64,000 nucleotides of DNA from assembly GCF_040958095.1 (NCBI RefSeq), contig NC_091175.1, positions 18,832,787 through 18,896,786 of the forward strand, written 5' to 3'. This DNA comes from Procambarus clarkii. Taxonomy: Eukaryota; Arthropoda; Malacostraca; Decapoda; Cambaridae. The translations under genes were made by a program, and so were the position numbers. Of the stretch, positions 48,986 to 58,466 are shown one piece after another. Numbering within the stretch: the stretch's first letter is position 1; every line of letters begins with the position of its first letter. The notes under the pieces are model-generated. The model did no database searches and was not told where the DNA came from. It saw nothing but the letters and a program-made list of their open reading frames with translations.

Positions 48986-49385
48986 AAGGCTCGCGGCCAC
49001 AGAATGGAAAATAATTTCTAATATTATGACTTTCACATGGGTCAATAATGGACTGTAAATTTGTGTGAACTAACTCGACTGTAAATACACAAAAATGGGC
49101 ATTTATGAGTAAAATATATCTATCAGTCTATCAATCTGTCTATCTATAACCGATGAAAGCAAGGAATTTGTCGAGTGTGAAGAGTTATAATGTTTAAATA
49201 GTGATATTTTGATATAACTTTTTTTAGTAATTCTATTCAGGCCAGTAATGGGGTAACTCTGTAACGGCTTAATGCAGTGAAAATTGGTATAGATGGTCGT
49301 CGAAGAAAGATGTACAGGTTTCGGAAGTAGTTGTGGAAATATCTTTTAAGAATTCTGGCCCCACTTTCTTTTCTTAACCTCACAG

Positions 49386-49530
49386 GTACTCGCTTAGTTG
49401 CACTCACTTTGTTGTATTTACAAGGGGGGGGGGGAGGGGATGAGTTACGACTCTTGGGTCCCGCCTCTCGACTCTTTATTAACTGGTGTATAGGTTACAG
49501 TGCCAACTGGGTTCTGTCGTATCTATTTAT
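49386..49530 (-). mobile_element. Very old LINE tail copy
   Basis: GTACTCGCTTAGTTGCACTC, TCTTGGGTCCCGCCTCTCGA, TTAACTGGTGTATAGGTTAC and TGGGTTCTGTCGTATCTATT align in order with the 3' UTR at 45600-45725. Confidence 0.6.
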
Positions 49531-49559
49531 TGCTGCGATGTCACTTAAATTGTGGCTTT

Positions 49560-49672
49560 TGACACTTACTTAGTGGTTTCTGGCACTTGCATCGTGGCTT
49601 CTGGCACTTGCATCGTGGCTTCTGGCACTTGCATCGTGGCTTCTGGCACTTGCATCGTGGCTTCTGGCACTT
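49560..49672. repeat. 21-bp minisatellite, 5 copies
   Basis: Unit CTTCTGGCACTTGCATCGTG plus G; almost identical copies (heptad ASGTCIV). Confidence 0.93.
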
Positions 49673-49794
49673 TTCCCGATAAATATTATACTTTGAAACG
49701 TGTACGGTACTTGATCCACCAGATTATGGGTGGTGAGCCTCGGCAGGTGAGGTCAGAGACCGTAGTAATGCTCAGTATTTCGCTCCCCAGGCTT

Positions 49795-49860
49795 CCCCCC
49801 CCCCCCCCACACACACACACCTGCAGGGGGGCAGCTCTGCGCCCCCCCCCACCTGCACCC
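49795..49860. repeat. C-run / CA tract
   Basis: C12, CACACACACA, then further C runs. Confidence 0.8.
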
Positions 49861-50009
49861 AAGGAATATCGTCACTTACACCCATACCCATGACGGGCGC
49901 CCCCCATGCACGTTAGCCATGCAACCTGTTATATCTTCTAATACATCGCATATTGCACAAAATCTTTCAATCCGTTGCAAATTGCGACGCAAGAGTAAAA
50001 ATTATGCAG

Positions 50010-50149
<140 letters not shown>

Positions 50150-50235
50150 GATGGAGTAAGGTGAAAAGCAAGACAGTGAATGAGTTAACAGTATTTCAGT
50201 CAGAAAAAACCTAATCAATAAACGCGTAACAATAC

Positions 50236-51634
50236 CTTGGTGGATTTGTGTTCCAGTGGAGTGGCTGGCGCGGGCGTCTTCTGCGACACCTTCGCTGCGT
50301 CTCCCTGGCACTTGGGAATGTTTCCCAGTGTTTCTGGTAGTGTTTGCCTCGACGGACCGTCTGGAAACACCTGTGGTTTGTTTTCCAGATGTCGCGCTGG
50401 TTCGCGAGTGTCCGCGCTCGTCCCGGGAAGAGGAGAAGGAAGAATTCTCATGTTTTTCTAACCGTCTTTTTTCATATTTCCTTCTTGATGTTCTGTGTTC
50501 CTTTTCGTCTTTGTGTCGTGTTGAGACTCGTCCCGAAGAGTCGTGTCTTCTTGATGAACTCTTCCCATCACTAAGATGCTCCTGCGGCGTCCGGTTGGCT
50601 AGATGCTTGTGATCTCTAAGAGGATGCTTCGTCTTGGCGTTTGCTTGAGGTAATCTCGGCTCTGATCTGGAGCGTCTGATGAAGTTTGGGGTGATGAGGG
50701 CTCGTCTGCCCTCGTCCCTGAGATAGTCTCCGTAACTCACAAGAGAAAATCGCTGCCTCGAGCCTTTGGGATGAAAAATGTCAAGAGCAGCTTGTTTTAG
50801 GTTAAGATTCGCTCGAGATGCTGATGATTGACTGATGAGGGAATGCGGTCTTTGCGGTTTAGGTCCAGATACTGATAACTGGCTAGAGAAGGAATGCGGT
50901 CTTTGCGATTTAGGTTCAGATACTGATAATTGGCTAGAGAAGGAATGCGGTCTCTCCTGGTTCTTTAGACTATCTTCCTGCTCTTCTTTAACGCTGGACA
51001 AATCGAATATTCCATTGGAACGGGTTGAAATACATGCATCTTTATACTGCAGCGTTCCTGTATGGGCATTGCAATTGTCGTGACATTGTTGATCATCAAG
51101 TAGAGAATAGTTTTGTTTGAAGTTATGACTATGTATACATATGTGCTTGTCACAACTTGGCGTGGTAACCACCCCATCCAGCGAGCTCTGGCTGTTCTGT
51201 ATTTCACGTTCTGCGTTCTGTTCAGTAATCTTCGCCATGTTGCGCCGCGACTCGATGACAAAATTAAGAGTATTAGGCGTTCCACGGCTTCTAATATTCT
51301 TAGCCTGTGATTCTAACGACGATGAAGTCTCACCGTTGTCCCCTGAGTGAGAATCTGGTCGTGAGTATCCTGAGTGAGAATCTGGTCGTGAGTATCCTGA
51401 GTGAGAGGTCCAGTCGAGTCCATACGATCGTTGAGGACGCTGGTGAAGAAGGATTTTCTCCTTTCTCTTATCCATCTGTGTCTCCTCTTGTCTCCTCTCA
51501 TGCTGGCGCTGCATTGCAACTCTCTTCCGATTTTGTCTGTGAATCTTGTACCGCAGTTCCTCGAGTTCCATTTCTCTGATGCAAGAAGGTTGAAGGGACT
51601 TGCAAGGACACTTAAAGAATCTGAGTATTTCCAT
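50236..51634 (-). CDS. Putative exon of an unknown basic, serine/arginine-rich protein (5' part)
   Basis: I do not recognise the family. ATG at 51634 follows an in-frame TGA 15 nt upstream, and 466 codons follow before AATCCACCAAG|GTATTGTTAC, a plausible donor (phase 1) at 50236/50235. Beyond that the frame runs only through intron-like text and the GA tract, so the protein should continue in an unseen exon. Residues 1-20 hold three Cys; 21-60 are highly charged and probably helical. Nine-residue SHSGYSRPD repeats lie at 77-99. Three RPHSxxxQxSxS repeats of about 17 residues lie at 228-269. 318-460 is RS/RK-rich and disordered-looking, and RSRSEP (321-326) fits a mode-1 14-3-3 site. No membrane segment or enzyme motif. 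A TATA-like ATATATAATTC lies about 55 nt upstream. Non-periodic, charged composition argues for coding. A nuclear or scaffold role would be only a guess. Confidence 0.55.
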
Positions 51635-51683
51635 AATGGAAAGTCTTCAGTTGTAATGATCTGATTATTTCGAATGGTGTTCA

Positions 51684-51696
51684 CAGAATTATATAT
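51684..51696 (-). promoter_or_regulatory. TATA-like box candidate
   Basis: AAATATATAATTC on the minus strand, about 55 nt before the ATG at 51634. A CRE-like GACGTCAC is at 51758-51765. Both are common short motifs, so support is weak. Confidence 0.2.
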
Positions 51697-51784
51697 TTTG
51701 CATAAGTTGACTTCAGTATTCCTTGACTGTTCTTGACTGATATTCAACACCAGATCACGACGTCACTGGTACACAGCACTGGTC

Positions 51785-52190
51785 TTGTCTCCTCACATAC
51801 ACCTGGATCAGGTCGACACCTCACAGGCTACCCTCACACCGACCAGGTCGACACCTCACAGATTATACCCTCACACCGACCAGGTCGACTCCTTACAGAC
51901 TATACCCTCACACCGACCAGGTCGACACTTCACAGATTATACCCTCACACCGACCAGGTCGACACTTCACAGACTATACCCTCACACCGACCAGGTCGAC
52001 ACTTCACAGACTATACCCTCACACCGACCAGGTCGACACTTCACAGATTATACCCTCACACCGACCAGGTCGACTCCTTACAGACTATATCCTCACACCG
52101 ACCAGGTCGACACTTCACAGATTATACCCTCACACCGACCAGGTCGACTCCTCACAGACTATACCCTCACACTGACCCCACCACACACCC
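51785..52190. repeat. 37-bp minisatellite, about 11 copies
   Basis: Unit contains CACACCGACCAGGTCGACAC (or GACTCC) and TTCACAGATTATACCCT. Each copy has GTCGAC. It begins about 150 bp upstream of the putative exon's ATG. Confidence 0.95.
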
Positions 52191-52344
52191 GACACAACCT
52201 CCCTCATGATAATCTCATTACTCCACGAGTCAGGTATAAGGCTTCATCTCGTATTTATACCTGTGTTTTTTACAGTTAAGGCATATTGTATCTTTTTTTA
52301 ATATAATATATGACTGGGAAAAGTTACTTAGCACCACTGGGCCT

Positions 52345-52530
52345 GCTATGGGTGTGTAGCACAGTGGTCTGCGTCCTCGACTCACAACCGTGGGACTCTG
52401 GTTTAATTCCTGTGCAGGACAAACACGGTTTAGCGCCTCTGTTTTCACACGATGCTTCTATTCACTTAGCAGTTGTTGGATAATTCTTATCACTGCACCC
52501 TGGGGGAAGGTCTATAATTGGCCCCGGAGG
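52345..52530 (+). mobile_element. SINE family C, near full length
   Basis: TGTAGCACAGTGGTCTGCGT, CTCGACTCACAACCGTGGGA, B-box-like TGGTTTAATTCC, GCAGGACAAACACGGTTTAG, CACTTAGCAGTTGTTGG and CCTGGGGGAAGGTCTATAAT. Matches 40669-40860 and the reverse-oriented 28380-28505. Confidence 0.7.
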
Positions 52531-52740
52531 TGATGGGGATGGGGGGGGGGGTGGTAGAGGCTTACCTCAATAAACCCAAGCACAGGGTTTTTGTCTCTTA
52601 GACGGGAATTAACAGGAGACAGAAGTCATCTGCTCAACATCCTTCCAGATTGCCTGATTTAGACTTCTGTATCGCACATAAAGACTTTCAGTTTAGGTAT
52701 GATGCTTTTTATTTAACTGGATTGACTTTGTTCATTTATT

Positions 52741-52810
52741 ATGAACCTCATACCCATCTTATAGGCGGTAGTAGGATCCTATACCCTTCCTGCGGGTCTT
52801 AGTGGACCCC
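52741..52810. repeat. Left remnant of 30/31-bp minisatellite
   Basis: Two degenerate units (CTCATACCCATCTTATAGGC, CTATACCCTTCCTGCGGGTC, TTAGTGGACCCC). They continue at 58467, across the inserted LTR element. Confidence 0.8.
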
Positions 52811-53811
52811 TGTCGGAAAATCCGACACCATTTAATAATATCATACAGACAGATAATAGCTGTATTACCAACAAGTTACCCATAGAAAACGTAACTTGTA
52901 GTGGAATTACCGTCTATAGAAAACGGGATATCATCACCACATACTATTATAATTCACCAGCTATTCTGCTGGGAATTATTCTTAAATACATTAGTCTTTG
53001 GACTTTACCATCATAAAAACATCTTATATAAATTAACTTAATTATCAATATTAAAGTAGAGTAAATGTGACCCTTCTATCACTTTCTGAAATGTGGACAA
53101 TGTAAGCCAGGCGTCAGTGGAGGAAGGAGGGCAGCCATTGTTGTTTATATTGAGACCAGAGGCTCACACGGGAGCAAATACGGCTCCTGTTAAATTTACT
53201 TGGACGTAGTGTTATGGAAACCAAAGGTGTACCATTTTTCAACACGCTGTCTACAAATTCAAGTTAAGTGTCTATCCGAAACCCGTTTATCATTCATTTA
53301 TGGCCATTAATGTCAGGATATAGGGTGACCCGGTTAGATCGCGAAATCGCCTCAAACTAAAGGTAATTAAGCCAGGTCTTCATGTTCCATGTACTGTTTT
53401 CTCTGAAATACTTGTCATATATAGGATTCTGGCTTCACAGCTAGCGCACTTTTGACAGGTCAAGACGAGGAAGGAAGATTTGTGCACCAGTTACTGGGTG
53501 ATATGGAAGCTACCTCAAAGAGGATAATTTGGTGTCTACACCCTAGTTATACCTGGTGGACTAACCTGCTGTACTATAAGATAAGGAACCTTATCAATGT
53601 ATGTAGTTATTTCTGTAGTTTGATTGGCTGCATATATATTAATTTAATAACCCCCCCTAATGTGTAGAGGATCGATTTGTGAGATTATGAGATTATTGCA
53701 GAAATACAGTCCACTTATCATTATACAAATTGCTATCGAAGTATATAAATTAACGTAAATATAAATTCATATAAATTAAATAAATATAAATCTCACAGGT
53801 CGGTTCCCACA
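52811..53811 (+). repeat. 5' LTR, 1001 bp
   Basis: Every stretch I compared is identical to 57466-58466 at a constant offset of 4655. A TATA-like CATATATAGG is at 53416-53425 (LTR position about 606). It begins with a short inverted repeat (TGTCGGA-AAA-TCCGACA). A 71-codon frame (53452-53667) occurs identically in both LTRs and has no recognisable function. Confidence 0.95.
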
Positions 53812-53816
53812 TTATT

Positions 53817-53833
53817 TGGTCCTTCGAACCGGA
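53817..53833 (+). other. Candidate primer-binding site
   Basis: TGGTCCTTCGAACCGGA starts 5 nt after the LTR and with the TGG expected from a tRNA CCA end. I recall similar text in other arthropod BEL elements. The T-arm spacing does not fit a normal tRNA 3' end, so the primer is not identified. Confidence 0.5.
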
Positions 53834-54793
53834 TGACGGATTATTTGATCCTATGAACCCACATTTGGTCATCTTAGTACCGGATGAACCAGTTAACCAG
53901 TGGATTCATTAAATATACTAGTGCAGTGTTATTTAAACAAAGCCAGCAGTCAAGACGGCAGCGTAGCCTCGAGGGAGCTCAGGAGCCTCCCTCAGCCCAG
54001 TTCAGCTTCGTCAGCGGTTTCATGCACACCCACAGATATTTGGTGGCGTGTTATTTCGTGAAATGACAGCGCTAATATTGAAGCCAGCCTAATTAGTGAC
54101 TGTGTCTTCGCGAGATTGTTCACGGATTTCGTGGTGTTACATTTCGCGAGAGATTATCTACGAATTTTGTGGAGTTTATTTCGCGAGGTCACTAATAATA
54201 TTTAATACTTCTAGATAATATTAGAAGTTTCATAGAGGCTAATTAAGAGGCTATTATCAATAATTGTGTATATTATTTCTCCAAATAGAGAATTATTTAA
54301 TATATATTGCACTAGTGATCATAGTATAATATTTACTAATTGCCAACCCACAACAGGGTAGGGTATTAACCATTGACTAGTTGAACTATTATCGTTCATC
54401 CTAGTCCCATTATTACCATAGTCAGTTGTACTATATTGATCAACCTAACACCATTAATGAATGGTCCAGACCCTATTTTGGGTGTAATTTTTATCAACTC
54501 GAGTTGAGTTGTGTATATATAATAATTTACTTATGATCATTACACCTTTGAGTGATTAATTAGTGTCAATTCCATCCTAGGGTGATATAGAAGAGCTAAC
54601 CTAAAGGTACTTCCAGTGACACTGGTTTATCACTCAAATCATTAGTGTGGATGATTGTATATATATAATGTGTATTAATTTTAAGTGCTAACCTCTAGTA
54701 GAGGTAGGATTATTGCCTAGTGAGTGCAGAATTTACCCTAGGCTACCATCAGTGCTTGCTCACAATTTATGAGCAGCCCAAGTACAAGTCACC
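53834..54793 (+). other. Untranslated leader of the LTR element
   Basis: About 960 bp with stops in all frames apart from a 60-codon frame (53884-54066) of unknown meaning. Probably contains packaging signals. Confidence 0.6.
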
Positions 54794-56371
54794 ATGACTA
54801 ATCCACAGAAAGCAAAGCGTGCTTTAATATCAAGCAAACGCCAACTAACAAGAGATCTCAACCAATATGAACAGTTGTTATATGAGCCTGTAATTAATTA
54901 TCGTCGGTTGAAAATACCACTGTTACAGATTCAAACCCAATTGCATATATTGAAAGCAAATAGGAAATCTTACCAAAATCAGGTCCACGACGACGACGAC
55001 ATAGTAGTTGAAGATGTGGAACCATTCCTGTCTGACCTAGCACAATATGAAGAAGAAACTCAAGCCAGGTTGGAACATTTACACAGGATAATTGAATCAG
55101 AACAAATAGCAAGTACATCAAATAAAGTAGATAATGTTATGGATGATCTGGATCTTTTTGAGAATAAATGTAAAGCCAGATTAGATCCTTTAATCAACAA
55201 GGATAAAGCTTCACCCAGTAAAGCTTCACCCACTACAGCTTCACCCAATAATATACCACCAGAAATTAAGCAGTTTTCATACAATTTATCCACAGTCTCT
55301 GTGGTTTCTGAAAACCCAATACCTGAAGCTACTAAGTTAACATGCCTCCAAACTAGAGGTGAAGCTGAACCAGTAGTAGAAAATGTAAATGAAAATAGCG
55401 ACAGCACTAATTTCCCAGTCCAGCCTCCTAGGGATAATGCTGGCAATGAGAAAACTGTCATACATCTAGTACTACAATTGCTGGATTTACCTCAACCTGA
55501 TCAGACTGCTGACTCATTACAATCCTTCAGCATGGAGTTTGAGTCACTACTAAGAACATTCAGTCTTAAGGTTGATATAACTACTAGTGAATGGATGACC
55601 AAAGTAGTCCTTCAACGAAAATTGTCCAGCGATATACTAGATGAATTATATGCACATCAACATAACACCCTCCTGACAGTACAGGACATCACTGAAGGTT
55701 TACATTCCATCATAAACAAACGACGAGCAAATGAGGAAGTTAAAGCCTCTTGCAAGCCTTCAGAAATAGAAAATAAGAGTCAATTAAAGGGTAAAACAAC
55801 TACCCCAAATAAACATCAACCAATTACTCAAACATCAAGTTGCAGAAAATCTGACAATGCAGCAGCATCCTCCAAGCCTACTGTTACTAGTTCACCCAAA
55901 CCGGTAACTTCCAAACGTGCAGTAGGCTGGGGGACATGTATGTTCTGCAAAAAGAAACATTCAACATACCGTTGTGCTAATTATCCAACCAGAGACACTC
56001 GTATTGAGCGACTCCAGGAATTAGGGAGATGTTCAAGGTGTCTCAAGTCACACAACATAGACTATTGTGATACCCAATTCAACACCTGTAACAGGTGTAG
56101 AAGAGGTAGGCACCATGCAGCACTGTGCAAATATACGAAATTAACGTATTCAAGACCCAAGGTGGAAGATAGCATTCCCACCACAGTACAGTACTGCAAG
56201 GTGCAACAAACAAAGAGTGTCCATACGGCAAAGTCTAAAGGTAATACGACTTTGCCTACTGCCCAAATTACCATCCTGAATAAGAGGGCCAAGGTCCATA
56301 CCCGAGGGTTGTTTGACCAAGGATCCCAGAGAACATACATCACTAAAAGTTGGCAGATGAATTACAATTAA
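54794..56371 (+). CDS. gag: BEL/Pao Gag with N-terminal part of aspartic protease
   Basis: 525 codons from CACCATGA, a good Kozak context. Residues 1-125 are charged and helix-prone (coiled-coil-like). A Ser/Ala/Pro tract (KASPSKASPTTASP) lies near 137-150. About 219-317 resembles the Gag domain Pfam calls DUF1759 (LVLQLLDLPQPDQTADSLQS; VVLQRKLSSDILDELY). A Lys/Ser/Thr-rich linker follows. Cysteine-rich zinc knuckles run from about 381 to 446 (CMFCKKKHSTYRC, CSRCLKSHNIDYC, CNRCRRGRHHAALC), the usual RNA-binding end of BEL/Pao Gag. Near 509, LFDQGSQRTYIT matches the protease active-site block (DUF1758), with Asp-Gln-Gly in place of the commoner Asp-Ser-Gly. The frame then terminates seven codons after a run of four A, where the remaining protease lies in another frame. 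Gag itself looks intact and could assemble particles. Confidence 0.88.
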   Translation: MTNPQKAKRALISSKRQLTRDLNQYEQLLYEPVINYRRLKIPLLQIQTQLHILKANRKSYQNQVHDDDDIVVEDVEPFLSDLAQYEEETQARLEHLHRIIESEQIASTSNKVDNVMDDLDLFENKCKARLDPLINKDKASPSKASPTTASPNNIPPEIKQFSYNLSTVSVVSENPIPEATKLTCLQTRGEAEPVVENVNENSDSTNFPVQPPRDNAGNEKTVIHLVLQLLDLPQPDQTADSLQSFSMEFESLLRTFSLKVDITTSEWMTKVVLQRKLSSDILDELYAHQHNTLLTVQDITEGLHSIINKRRANEEVKASCKPSEIENKSQLKGKTTTPNKHQPITQTSSCRKSDNAAASSKPTVTSSPKPVTSKRAVGWGTCMFCKKKHSTYRCANYPTRDTRIERLQELGRCSRCLKSHNIDYCDTQFNTCNRCRRGRHHAALCKYTKLTYSRPKVEDSIPTTVQYCKVQQTKSVHTAKSKGNTTLPTAQITILNKRAKVHTRGLFDQGSQRTYITKSWQMNYN

Positions 56372-56769
56372 GGCCTGTAGCCCAGATGTCATTCAACATC
56401 TCAGGGTTTGTAACAGATGCAGGACCTCAAGTCTACCAGGTGGTACAACCATCAGTGCGTTTAGGCAGGTACGTCTGTCGAGTACAAGCCATTGTGGTGG
56501 ACAAAATACCAGTAGACCTACAAGTTCAAGGTCTGAGAGCAACAGCCAAATTCCTGAGAAATAGAGGAATAAAATTGGCAGATAATATTAAGTCTGATCA
56601 CCTCACCGACTTCGGTCTCCTTGTAGGGACAGACTATTGCCATCGATTCATTGGTAGCCCTACTAAATATCAGGGCATAACCATGTTAAACTCTGCAGGA
56701 GGTAAATTACTCTCAGGCCCAGTATCAAGCCTGAGGAGACCTATGCCTGCAGATAAACAATACCAGTAG
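56347..56769 (+). pseudogene. Rest of BEL/Pao protease, out of frame with Gag
   Basis: About 140 codons in the -1 frame relative to Gag, entered at a run of four A (56345-56348). It reads LQLRPVAQMSFNISGF, then DFGLLVGTDYCHRF and GGKLLSGPVSSLRRP. The GTDY and LSGP blocks are the normal end of the DUF1758 protease just before RT in BEL/Pao. A stop at 56767-56769 follows where RT should begin. A one-base deletion is the simplest reading; -1 ribosomal slippage is possible, but the site is not a canonical heptamer. Confidence 0.75.
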
Positions 56770-57456
56770 AAACCTAAATTTGTCAGCTGATTATATTTCT
56801 CCAGTAGCATTATACTAAGGAGATTACAGCTGACTATAGTAACAGAGGTTGATGTTAGTATCATCATTTAAAGCTGGAGATGAGTTCATGAGGCCTCAGT
56901 GGCAAATCAGTGAACAGTAGCCTAAAACAGCTACAAGTCACTGCGACCAATGTCACTGAACCCACTGCAGTCTCAGAACCATACTTTACTTTAATGATGA
57001 GCTATTCAATCTTCTGAATCAATTAACTAAATTAAACCCCAATAAATCTGATGACTGATTTGATACATTTATTATTTAATCAAGATGTATTCCATGGGCC
57101 TCAGTGTTTATATATCAGTGACCAGTTACCTGAAGAAACTTCAAGTTATATCTATGTCACTGATCTCACTGCAGTCCCTGAATCATACTTGACTGTAGTA
57201 CTTGATCACATCCAGTCTTCTGGGTTAAATAATATGTAATAAGGCTTGAATATTAGCCTTTCAAGAGTTGACAGGGAAATGAAATCGCATTAGACTTCTA
57301 ACCCCTGCAACTCTAGTACGGGACATCCGTCCTGTACGAACAGACACACAAATGTGTGATTACTAACTACTAACATCAAATTAATCAAATAATTCGAAGG
57401 AGGAGTATCGGTGTTCGTCTGTTCTAAAGAGGACTTCGACCCGTGAGCAGCCCCCT
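56770..57456 (+). other. Pol-less 3' internal region with diverged duplication
   Basis: No RT, RNase H or integrase motifs. Segments about 56890-57035 and about 57087-57240 are related: CCTCAGTG...ATCAGTGA, GTCACTGA-CTCACTGCAGTC, CATACTT and ATCTTCTG occur in the same order about 200 bp apart. A purine block AAGGAGGAG is at about 57397. Confidence 0.65.
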
Positions 57457-57465
57457 GGGGAATTA
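57457..57465 (+). other. Candidate polypurine primer
   Basis: GGGGAATTA lies directly before the 3' LTR TGTCGG. Short and AT-ended, so only a candidate. Confidence 0.4.
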
Positions 57466-58466
57466 TGTCGGAAAATCCGACACCATTTAATAATATCATA
57501 CAGACAGATAATAGCTGTATTACCAACAAGTTACCCATAGAAAACGTAACTTGTAGTGGAATTACCGTCTATAGAAAACGGGATATCATCACCACATACT
57601 ATTATAATTCACCAGCTATTCTGCTGGGAATTATTCTTAAATACATTAGTCTTTGGACTTTACCATCATAAAAACATCTTATATAAATTAACTTAATTAT
57701 CAATATTAAAGTAGAGTAAATGTGACCCTTCTATCACTTTCTGAAATGTGGACAATGTAAGCCAGGCGTCAGTGGAGGAAGGAGGGCAGCCATTGTTGTT
57801 TATATTGAGACCAGAGGCTCACACGGGAGCAAATACGGCTCCTGTTAAATTTACTTGGACGTAGTGTTATGGAAACCAAAGGTGTACCATTTTTCAACAC
57901 GCTGTCTACAAATTCAAGTTAAGTGTCTATCCGAAACCCGTTTATCATTCATTTATGGCCATTAATGTCAGGATATAGGGTGACCCGGTTAGATCGCGAA
58001 ATCGCCTCAAACTAAAGGTAATTAAGCCAGGTCTTCATGTTCCATGTACTGTTTTCTCTGAAATACTTGTCATATATAGGATTCTGGCTTCACAGCTAGC
58101 GCACTTTTGACAGGTCAAGACGAGGAAGGAAGATTTGTGCACCAGTTACTGGGTGATATGGAAGCTACCTCAAAGAGGATAATTTGGTGTCTACACCCTA
58201 GTTATACCTGGTGGACTAACCTGCTGTACTATAAGATAAGGAACCTTATCAATGTATGTAGTTATTTCTGTAGTTTGATTGGCTGCATATATATTAATTT
58301 AATAACCCCCCCTAATGTGTAGAGGATCGATTTGTGAGATTATGAGATTATTGCAGAAATACAGTCCACTTATCATTATACAAATTGCTATCGAAGTATA
58401 TAAATTAACGTAAATATAAATTCATATAAATTAAATAAATATAAATCTCACAGGTCGGTTCCCACA
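57466..58466 (+). repeat. 3' LTR, 1001 bp
   Basis: Appears identical to the 5' LTR, same length, ending CGGTTCCCACA. The TSD ACCCC follows at 58467. Confidence 0.95.

Larger units (their letters stand above)
52811..58466 (+). mobile_element. Non-autonomous BEL/Pao-type LTR retrotransposon, 5656 bp
   Basis: Two 1001-bp direct LTRs (52811-53811 and 57466-58466) start TGTCGG and end CCCACA, giving canonical TG...CA ends. The 5-bp target ACCCC is duplicated at 52806-52810 and 58467-58471. Between them: a candidate primer-binding site, Gag, a partial aspartic protease broken by a one-base frame change, and about 700 bp of stop-filled sequence. RT, RNase H and integrase, expected in a BEL/Pao polyprotein, are absent. 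The internal region is only 3654 bp. The LTR copies look identical throughout, so insertion was recent and must have used enzymes from a related element. Confidence 0.92.

Noticed and set aside
53452..53667. 71-codon gene in the LTR
   Set aside because: Present identically in both LTRs only because the LTRs are identical. It has no known function and lies over the presumed promoter and R/U5 region.
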